Source: CAYPQL01 sp964412905
GTDB taxonomy: Bacteria; Patescibacteriota; Minisyncoccia; JAHIHE01; JAGLIN01
DNA length: 25,695 nt
Assembly: GCA_964412905.1 (NCBI GenBank)
Contig: CAYPQL010000016.1
Location: 1 to 25,695 of the forward strand
Direction of reading: 5' to 3'
The position numbers and the translations under genes were made by a program. The notes under the pieces are model-generated. The model did not search any database. It saw only the letters and a program-made list of their open reading frames with translations, and was not told the DNA's origin. Positions 1 through 6,236 of this stretch are shown here, piece by piece. Every line of letters begins with the position of its first letter. Positions within the stretch are counted from its first letter, which is position 1.

Positions 1-2
1 CG

Positions 3-119
3 CCTTATTTTTTATCATCAGGAACATTCAGCTGCCAAAACGGAAAAATGGTAAGCGTAAAAAAAGCTGATTGGGATTTAAGCAATGGATTGAAAAAAGA
101 TTTTGAGTTTCATATATGA
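3..119 (+). CDS. C-terminal end of an unidentified gene (partial)
   Basis: An open frame runs in from the window edge and stops with TGA at 117-119. That stop overlaps the ATG of the next gene (ATGA at 116-119), a sign of translational coupling. An internal ATG at 48 would give a 23-residue peptide ending in LKKDFEFHI. The visible 38 residues are lysine- and aspartate-rich and show no motif I recognise. Its position directly before a restriction gene suggests it belongs to the same restriction region, but this is inference; it could be a methyltransferase or control-protein tail, or chance coding. Confidence 0.35.
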   Translation, partial: PYFLSSGTFSCQNGKMVSVKKADWDLSNGLKKDFEFHI

Positions 120-877
120 ATTTATCTTTTGACATAAAATTAGCTGATAAATATACAAGCCAATCTCAAAAAGCAAAAACTTTATCAGAATCTCGGGTTA
201 ATAAACAAATATATTGTCCTAATTGTGGGCATATAGATTTAAATAAGCATAAAAATAATAAGTCTGTTGCTGATTTTTTCTGTGCAAATTGTCGTGAAGA
301 TTATGAATTGAAAAGCAAGAAAGATAATATGGGCAATAGAGTTCCTAATGGTGCTTATAAAACGATGATTGAAAGATTGAATAGTACCAATAACCCCAGT
401 TTTTTCTTTTTGAATTATAATTTAGATTATGAAGTTCAAAATTTTATAGTTATTCCTAAACATTTTTTTACATCAGAAATTATTATTAAAAGAAATTAAG
501 GGATACCAAACAGGCCGAATTATATAATGTGTAGCATAGATTTAATGTTGATACCGAAAAGCGGTAAAATATTTTATATAAAAAATGGAAATCCTGAGAA
601 TAAAGAAAATGTTTTGAAAAACTGGAATAGAACTTTATTTTTAAGGGAAACCAAAAAATCAGATTTAAGGGGTTGGATTTTGGATGTGATGAGTTGTATT
701 GATAAAATAAATAAAAAAGAATTTACGCTTAGTGAAGTCTATGATTTTGAAAACATTTTAAGTCAAAGACATCCTGAAAATAAACATGTAAAAGATAAAA
801 TTAGGCAGCAATTACAATTTTTAAGAGACAAAAATTATCTTAAATTTACAGGACAAGGAAACTATCGATTAACATAA
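116..877 (+). pseudogene. dpnI: DpnI-like methyl-directed restriction endonuclease, interrupted by in-frame stop
   Basis: Two open stretches (116-499 and 527-877) lie in the same frame and together match Streptococcus DpnI, which cuts GATC only when the adenine is methylated. The N-terminal half carries the zinc-finger cysteines (C34, C37, C56, C59) and the PD-(D/E)XK catalytic residues D53, E64 and K66 at the same numbers as in DpnI, plus the conserved ELKSKK and NPxFFFL segments. The second half matches the C-terminal winged-helix domain that reads methylated DNA (IREQLQ-like helix, FTLSEVYDFE). A TAA at 497-499 falls in the linker between the halves, about codon 128. The total span is 253 codons, close to DpnI's length. 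Between the halves the conserved linker (TARRAGW in DpnI) is not recognisable, so a pair of small indels is an alternative to one nonsense change. If the stop is real, no full enzyme is made, although an ATG at 527 could start the DNA-binding half. No Dam-type methylase is visible nearby, as expected for a DpnI strategy. Confidence 0.85.
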
Positions 878-881
878 AGCT

Positions 882-1061
882 ATGAATTATCAGGAAATTC
901 AATTAGAATATGATAAAATATATTCTTATTTTAAAACGACTTGTGAAACATTTGATTTATTGGATTGGAATGGAAAAACTTTGAATGTATGGAACAATGA
1001 TGAAATTATTGAAATTTACAAATATAAAACTTTAAAAATGCTTAATATTTTTAAAGCTTGA
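882..1061 (+). CDS. small hypothetical protein, 59 aa
   Basis: An ATG at 882 lies 4 bases after the dpnI stop and opens a 59-residue frame ending in TGA at 1059-1061. The protein is rich in tyrosine, lysine and aspartate (starts MNYQEIQLEYDKIY) and has no membrane segment or motif I can name. Its end overlaps the frame from which the following endonuclease fragment reads (residues KLDFVPDTSKIG begin at about 1051 in another frame). It may therefore be the frameshifted N-terminus of that endonuclease rather than a separate gene. Confidence 0.4.
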   Translation: MNYQEIQLEYDKIYSYFKTTCETFDLLDWNGKTLNVWNNDEIIEIYKYKTLKMLNIFKA

Positions 1062-1400
1062 TTTTGTTCCCGATACATCAAAAATTGGAAATTCAGAAAT
1101 GCAGCATTTGGATTATGCCTATGCCACGAGCTTAATTAGAACATTTACAAACGATCCGTCTCTTGTATTGACTATAAGGGGCAGAAAATATACGCCGGAA
1201 TTAGAGTTTTTTGTTGGTAAACAACAGATTGATGTATCGAGCGTTCAGACGGAGGTTGATGCGGGCTATGAAGGCAAAGAGCAGATAGTTTTAATAGAGG
1301 CAAAAAATTTTAGCGCAACAAATGTTATTATTCGCCAGCTTTATTATCCATTCAGGCAATGGCAAGAACAAACCAAGAAAAAAGTCATATTAAGCTTCAC
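1036..1400 (+). pseudogene. type II restriction endonuclease remnant (PD-(D/E)XK), truncated
   Basis: Translation from 1036 (first ATG at 1099) gives KLDFVPDTSKIG, then IDVSSVQTEVDAGYEG, VLIEAKNF and IRQLYYPFRQW. These match a family of type II restriction enzymes in which an acidic residue in the DAGYEG segment and the E-A-K of IEAKN form the nuclease active site, followed by an RQLYYPYR helix. Family members are several hundred residues long. Here the N-terminal region is missing or out of frame (stop at 1033-1035), and the match ends at KKKVILSF near 1395, where the frame runs on to 1485 inside the next gene. The C-terminal part is therefore absent. I infer a dead fragment left by decay or by a recombination junction just before 1404. 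Family assignment is from motif memory, not a search. Confidence 0.6.
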
Positions 1401-1403
1401 AAT

Positions 1404-2744
1404 ATGGAAAAACAAAAAAATAATAAAGCGTGGGTTGTGGCGGTTGATATGGGATACGGGCACCAGAGGGCGGCTTATCCGTTAAAGCATTTGGCTTGGG
1501 GCGGAGAGGTTATAAACGCCGATGCTTATGAAGGCATTCCGGAGGAAGATGTAAAGATTTGGCGCCAAAGCCGGAAGTTTTATAATTTTATTTCCCGCTT
1601 CAAAAATTTTCCGATTTTGGGAAAATACGCTTTTGATTTGTTCGACAGATTTCAAGCTATCCCGAAATTTTATCCGAAAAGAGATTTGTCAAAATCAAAT
1701 CTTCAGCTTTTAAGCTCGATTCTCCTCATAAAAAAGGGATGGGGGAAGCACTTCGTGGAAAAAATAAAAAAGAAAAATATTCCCTTAATCTCCACTTTTT
1801 TTGTTCCGGCCTATATGGCGGAAATTCACGGATTTTCCCCGGATATTTATTTATTAGTCTGTGATGCCGATGTCAGCCGCGCTTGGGCGCCTTATGAACC
1901 GAATTTGAGTAAAATAAAATATCTGGCGCCGAATCACAGGGTCGCGGAGAGATTGAAATTATACGGCGTGCCGGAAGACAAGATTTTTTTAAGCGGATTT
2001 CCTTTGCCGATTGAAAATTTAGGAGACGAAAATTTAAATATTCTAAAAGAAGATTTTGGCGCGCGCCTTGCAAATCTTGATCCGAAACATAAGCATATTG
2101 AAAAATATAAAGAAAGCCTTACTAAAGAATTAAATCAGAAAGAGCTATTTTTTAGCACAGGTAAAAAAATATTATCTTTAACTTTTGCTGTCGGGGGAGC
2201 AGGAGCTCAAAGGGATTTGGGAATTACTATAGTAAAAAGCTTGGCAGAGAAAATCATCGGCAAAAAAATTCGTATAAATTTGATAGCCGGAATTCATAAT
2301 GATGTAAATCTTTTTTTTGAAAGAAATATAAAAAATTTGGGGCTGGGCGGAGAGATAGGACGGGGAATAGAAATAATTTTTGGGGCCAATAAAGAAGAAT
2401 ATTTTAAAAAATTTAATAATGTATTAAGAAAAACGGATATTCTTTGGACCAAGCCCAGCGAACTGAGTTTTTATGCTGGATTGGGAATGCCTATAATCAT
2501 CGCTCCTCCCATAGGATCTCAAGAAAAATTCAATAAAGAATGGCTTTCGTCTATGGGTGCCGGCATTGAACAAGAAAATCCCAAATATGCCAATGAGTGG
2601 ATCTTTGATTGGCTGGAAGAAGGAATTTTTATGGAGTTGGCCATTAGCGGATATTTTGAAATAGAAAAGCGCGGAACTTTTAATATAGAAAAAATAATTT
2701 TCGGAGAACCGGAAAAGAGAAAAACGGAATTTGTGTTAAGATAA
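1404..2744 (+). CDS. GT-B glycosyltransferase, MGDG-synthase/MurG-like (GT28)
   Basis: Predicted glycosyltransferase of 446 residues. The N-terminal VDMGYGHQRAA (residues 14-24) corresponds to the glycine/histidine loop of the MGDG synthase/MurG acceptor domain. The C-terminal TKPSELSFYAGLGMPIII (349 onward), followed by PPIGSQEKFNKEWL, corresponds to the nucleotide-sugar binding segment of the GT28 fold (TKPGG...EAL..G.P...PIPGQE). It probably moves a sugar from a nucleotide donor to a lipid or cell-envelope acceptor at the inner membrane face; donor and acceptor cannot be read from the sequence. I chose ATG 1404 because MEKQKNNKAWVVAVDMG begins right at the fold, while an in-frame ATG at 1359 only adds codons that overlap the endonuclease fragment in another frame. 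No clear Shine-Dalgarno precedes either start. Confidence 0.7.
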   Translation: MEKQKNNKAWVVAVDMGYGHQRAAYPLKHLAWGGEVINADAYEGIPEEDVKIWRQSRKFYNFISRFKNFPILGKYAFDLFDRFQAIPKFYPKRDLSKSNLQLLSSILLIKKGWGKHFVEKIKKKNIPLISTFFVPAYMAEIHGFSPDIYLLVCDADVSRAWAPYEPNLSKIKYLAPNHRVAERLKLYGVPEDKIFLSGFPLPIENLGDENLNILKEDFGARLANLDPKHKHIEKYKESLTKELNQKELFFSTGKKILSLTFAVGGAGAQRDLGITIVKSLAEKIIGKKIRINLIAGIHNDVNLFFERNIKNLGLGGEIGRGIEIIFGANKEEYFKKFNNVLRKTDILWTKPSELSFYAGLGMPIIIAPPIGSQEKFNKEWLSSMGAGIEQENPKYANEWIFDWLEEGIFMELAISGYFEIEKRGTFNIEKIIFGEPEKRKTEFVLR

Positions 2745-2792
2745 AGTTGCAGGGGAAGCTGGCGGATTTTTTAATAAACTAAAATAAAAACT

Positions 2793-3691
2793 ATGGAGCA
2801 AAATAATCAAGTGAATAAAAATGGCGCGGANNNNNNNNNNNNNNNNNNNNNNNNNNNNNNNNNNNNNNNNNNNNNNNNNNNNNNNNNNNNNNNNNNNNNN
2901 NNNNNNNNNNNNNNNNNNNNNNNNNNNNNNAAGAAGTTGATAAAAACCTAGACTCCGATCAAGACAGACTGCCGGATTATTTGGAGAATATTCTCGGAAC
3001 CGACGCCAATAATCCCGACACGGACGGCGACGGTTATGACGATTTAGCGGAAATCAAAAACGGATACAGCCCGCTGACTTCTGAAAAATATACGGAGGAT
3101 GAGTGGGGGAATGTGAGGGATGTAATAAAAGGGGAGGATAGGGATTTTTATGAGAGAGAATTTGGAGTGCCAGCGGTTTCGCAGATTTCTACACCTAGCA
3201 GCGCCCCTGTTGTCGCAAAAAAATGCGAGTATCCGGAAAAAATAGGAGAGTATAGTAAGCAAATAGTAGAAAATATTCCTTTGTATGACGAAAAAGATAA
3301 AACAAAGGTAACAGGACAAGGATTATTTTTTAGTTATTATCTTAGCAATTTTAATATTATTAATGGATTATTTTTTGATCTTGAAAATGAAGGAGAGGTG
3401 AAAGTTCGCATTAGCGATTTATTAAAAAACGGCGGAGAATCATGTAGCATTGGAAATATCGCCGGTGTTTGTGTTTTTAAGGGTGATCTCGTAAATAAAG
3501 ATGAAAATTTAGGATTAGATTTTATTTGGACTAATGGAAAAACTGTTAAAATGGCAATGACTGCTTTTACACTTTTTTCTTTAACAAAAGAAGAAGTTGC
3601 TAACTTGAAAGGCATAGAAGAAATAAATGAAAAAGTAAAAAAGAATTTAATTCCTTTTGTAGCTCAATTTAAAGATTGTAATGTTAAATAA
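2793..3691 (+). CDS. TSP3-repeat membrane protein, copy 1 (contains assembly gap)
   Basis: The start (MEQNNQVNKNGA) is identical to the copy at 5004. It is cut by the N run and resumes at 2933 with EVDKNLDSDQDRLPDYLE. By analogy with copy 2, the missing part should hold the single N-terminal membrane segment. After the gap come two aspartate-rich calcium-loop motifs of the thrombospondin type 3 kind (DSDQDRLPD and DTDGDGYDDLAE), a short Ser/Pro linker, and a C-terminal domain of about 170 residues unrelated to that of copy 2, with four cysteines. The protein is expected to face outside the cell, anchored at its N-terminus; its role is unknown. It lies 4 bases before a truncated copy of the valS start. 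Confidence 0.65.
2831..2930. other. scaffold gap (100 N)
   Basis: Exactly 100 N, the usual placeholder for a gap of unknown size. The flanks are identical to copy 2 of the TSP3 gene (2793-2830 equals 5004-5041; 2931-2985 equals 5227-5281). If the copies are colinear, the true gap is about 185 bases (5042-5226), which keeps the reading frame. Confidence 0.95.
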
Positions 3692-3695
3692 TTTT

Positions 3696-3788
3696 ATGCC
3701 CGAAATATCAAAAGCCTACAATCCGCAGGAGGTTGAGGATAAAATTTATAAGAGATGGGAAATAGGCGATAAAGTTGACATAATTTAG
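3696..3788 (+). pseudogene. truncated 5' end of valS
   Basis: The first 66 bases (3696-3761) repeat the first 66 bases of the intact valS at 6237 with four substitutions, giving MPEISKAYNPQEVEDKIYKRWE. Homology then stops abruptly, nine unrelated codons follow, and TAG at 3786-3788 ends the frame. The fragment runs into the promoter of the next gene. It cannot encode a synthetase. It marks the end of a duplicated block (TSP3 gene plus start of valS), or an assembly join between alternative versions of this locus. Confidence 0.85.
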
Positions 3789-3803
3789 TATAATTAGTAT
3801 ACT
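3775..3803 (+). promoter_or_regulatory. sigma70-type promoter of the DUF4143 ATPase
   Basis: A perfect -35 box TTGACA (3775-3780) is followed by a 17-base spacer and the -10 box TATACT (3798-3803), one mismatch from consensus. The predicted start is near 3810, leaving about 35 bases to the ATG at 3845. No Shine-Dalgarno is visible before that ATG. Confidence 0.75.
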
Positions 3804-3835
3804 TGTAGTATAACCAATTATAGTGAATTAGTATA
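3786..3835 (+). repeat. four TAGTATA heptamers over the ATPase promoter (possible operator)
   Basis: TAGTATA occurs at 3786-3792, 3795-3801, 3806-3812 and 3829-3835, with a near copy TAGTGAA at 3821. The second copy overlaps the -10 box and the third lies at the predicted start point. This could be an operator for repression, possibly by the ATPase's own helix-turn-helix segment, or it could be simple AT-rich redundancy. Confidence 0.45.
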
Positions 3836-3844
3836 ACTACACTT

Positions 3845-4993
3845 ATGATAAATAGAGCAATTAGTGAAAAAATTAAGGAGGCGATAAACGGCGAAAGGCG
3901 GGTTATTATTATTTATGGCCCAAGACAAGCTGGAAAAACGACTCTGATAAAGCATATTTTAGCAGAAATATCTAGATCCGCCAAAGGAGGAAAAGAAGAT
4001 TTTGAGTATTTTACCGGAGACGATCTTTACGCGCAAAATATATTTTCCAAACATGAACTGGAATCTTTGAAAAAAGCCATAAAAGGAAATATTCTAGTGA
4101 TTGACGAAGCGCAAAAAATTGAAAATATCGGTTTGTCGCTGAAATTGATTTTTGACAATTTATCGGTCAAAATTATAACTTCCGGATCCGCCTCGCTTGA
4201 CTTGTCCAATAAATTAAGCGAACCGTTGACCGGCAGGACCAAAACTTTTTGGCTTTATCCTTTGGCTTATTCGGAAGTGGCGGATAGATATGGAAAAATT
4301 TCAGGCGAAACGGCCTTGGAAGAAATGTTGCGGTATGGAATGTATCCTAAGGTTCACGAATTAATTGGCAATCAGGACAAAGAAAATTATTTGTATGAAT
4401 ATCTGAATAATTATCTTTACAAAGACATTCTGTCTTTTTCCGGGGTGAGAAAGCCCAAAAAAATTATAGACCTTTTGACATTGCTGGCTTTGCAGATTGG
4501 CAAGGAAGTAAAGATTTCCGAGCTGGCGCAAAATTTATCCATCAGCCAAAAAGCGGTGGAAAATTATCTGGATGTTTTGGAAAAAATGTTCGTCTTGATG
4601 AATTTGCGGGGATTTAGCCGCAACTTGCGCAAGGAAATTTCCAAAACTTCCAAATATTATTTTTTTGATGTCGGATTGAGAAATGCTTTGATTAGAAATT
4701 TTAATCCGCTTAAATTAAGATCCGACACAGGAGAATTGTTTGAAAACTGGTTTATTATGGAAAAAATAAAAGCGGCCAATATTTTTGCGCGAACGGCAAA
4801 TTTTTATTTTTGGCGGACTTATGATCAGCAAGAAATAGATTTGATTGAAGAGCGAGAAGGAAAACTATATGGATATGAAGTCAAATGGAGCAAGTCAAAA
4901 TCCAAAAAGCCGGCAGAATGGCTTCGCGCTTATAGCAACTCTCAATTTGAAACCGTAAACAATGAAAATTATCAGAAGTTTATAACAAACTAA
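3845..4993 (+). CDS. AAA_14 / DUF4143 ATPase
   Basis: This 382-residue ATPase belongs to the AAA_14-DUF4143 family. Walker A is GPRQAGKTT (25-33), Walker B is ILVIDEAQ (83-90), and the sensor-like strand is KIITSGSASLDL (109-120). The middle carries a helix-turn-helix-like stretch (KISELAQNLSISQKAVENYL). The C-terminal DUF4143 part has the EIDLIEE...GYEVKW pattern (330-348) of a restriction-endonuclease-like fold. Such proteins are common and multi-copy in CPR and archaeal genomes, and their cellular role is not settled. Here the gene sits with its own promoter between two copies of the TSP3 gene. It ends 10 bases before copy 2, which could be co-transcribed. The placement looks like insertion of a self-contained gene cassette. 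Confidence 0.85.
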   Translation: MINRAISEKIKEAINGERRVIIIYGPRQAGKTTLIKHILAEISRSAKGGKEDFEYFTGDDLYAQNIFSKHELESLKKAIKGNILVIDEAQKIENIGLSLKLIFDNLSVKIITSGSASLDLSNKLSEPLTGRTKTFWLYPLAYSEVADRYGKISGETALEEMLRYGMYPKVHELIGNQDKENYLYEYLNNYLYKDILSFSGVRKPKKIIDLLTLLALQIGKEVKISELAQNLSISQKAVENYLDVLEKMFVLMNLRGFSRNLRKEISKTSKYYFFDVGLRNALIRNFNPLKLRSDTGELFENWFIMEKIKAANIFARTANFYFWRTYDQQEIDLIEEREGKLYGYEVKWSKSKSKKPAEWLRAYSNSQFETVNNENYQKFITN

Positions 4994-5003
4994 AATAAAA
5001 ACT

Positions 5004-6170
5004 ATGGAGCAAAATAATCAAGTGAATAAAAATGGCGCGGAGATAAAATTGGACGGCGAGGGCGAGTCGATGATTTATAACTCTAAAAAAAATTCAAAGA
5101 AGAAAGTTTTGATGTTGATTTTAGTTTTGATTATTCTGGCTGTTGCCGGTTTTATTTATTTTTCAGTTTTAAACAAGGATAGCGGTAAATTGCCTTCAGA
5201 AGAAAATACGGAAATTATGGAAAGCAAAGAAGTTGATAAAAACCTAGACTCCGATCAAGACAGACTGCCGGATTATTTGGAAGAAATTATTGGAACTGAT
5301 AAAAATAATTTCGACACGGACGGCGATGGCTATAGCGATTTTGATGAGATTAAAAACGGATACAATCCATTGACTGTGGAAAAATATTCTGCGGAAGATT
5401 GGCAGGGTTTGAAAGATAAAATTAAAGTGGCAGATCCGAGCTTCTTTGAGAAGGAGCTTAGAACGCCGGCGGTGGATAATAATTTAGATACTGGTTTAAT
5501 AAAAAACACTATAACTGCGGAAAATGTTTTATTTGAAATAGCTGAGGGGAATTCTTTGATTAAAGCGGATCCAAAATTTTTATCGGCTGATCTCTTGAAC
5601 AAGCCGGTGGAATTTTACGGCCGAATAACCGATACAAGCGCTATAAATATGTTTTATGTGCAATCTTTTGATGGAGTAAACGCTTATTCTCGGCGATATT
5701 ATTTGGAAAACAGAGTATATATAAATCCTCATCAATCAGAATGGGTTAAGATTATTGGAAAATATTCTAATATTGATGCTAAGAACGATGCGCACAAAAT
5801 TGATGTTATTAGTTTTGAAAAAGTAGCTGATATAGATGAAAAAATAAAAGATGCAAAAAAATATTTGAGTGAATGGCTGGATAAAAATAGAAAAAACTTT
5901 GACCTAAACGAATACAAAAAAACAGAGAGATTCAGAAGTACCTTTAACGATCTACAGGATACAGATTTGAATAATAAAAAATTCGAATCTATGAGAGATT
6001 TGATTTTTGTAGACGGAAATACGATGACTGCCGGCATAGTCAGTGGAAAAATTATTTTGCGTGAAAATATACAGAGAGGGGATTATTTGTATTATTTATC
6101 AATATTTGATTTAGATAATATGAAATTATTAAGGGTTATTGTTAAAAACGATGGATATTTTGCAGAATAA
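5004..6170 (+). CDS. TSP3-repeat membrane protein, copy 2
   Basis: Intact 388-residue protein. It has a short polar N-terminus, a basic stretch (KKNSKKK), one membrane segment (about 34-55) and an acidic linker. Two calcium-binding thrombospondin-type-3 loops follow (DSDQDRLPD at 82-90; DTDGDGYSDFDE at 104-115). The remaining 260 residues contain a predicted beta-rich part (NKPVEFYGRITD, EWVKIIGKYSN) that may be an OB-like fold, then a helical part. With positive residues before the membrane segment, the bulk should be extracytoplasmic. The loops are typical of small surface proteins in CPR genomes; function is unknown. The N-terminal region is near-identical to copy 1 at both edges of the gap, whereas the C-terminal domains are unrelated. 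It lies 66 bases before valS. Confidence 0.7.
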   Translation: MEQNNQVNKNGAEIKLDGEGESMIYNSKKNSKKKVLMLILVLIILAVAGFIYFSVLNKDSGKLPSEENTEIMESKEVDKNLDSDQDRLPDYLEEIIGTDKNNFDTDGDGYSDFDEIKNGYNPLTVEKYSAEDWQGLKDKIKVADPSFFEKELRTPAVDNNLDTGLIKNTITAENVLFEIAEGNSLIKADPKFLSADLLNKPVEFYGRITDTSAINMFYVQSFDGVNAYSRRYYLENRVYINPHQSEWVKIIGKYSNIDAKNDAHKIDVISFEKVADIDEKIKDAKKYLSEWLDKNRKNFDLNEYKKTERFRSTFNDLQDTDLNNKKFESMRDLIFVDGNTMTAGIVSGKIILRENIQRGDYLYYLSIFDLDNMKLLRVIVKNDGYFAE

Positions 6171-6236
6171 ACATATTGCGAATTAATCTGAATATAGTAG
6201 GGTAGCTCACAATTAAAATTAAATAAAAATAAATTA

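Noticed and set aside
1359..1403. Upstream ATG start for the glycosyltransferase
   Set aside because: The extra 15 codons overlap the endonuclease fragment in another frame and add nothing resembling the family N-terminus; 1404 begins just before the VAVDMGYGH motif.
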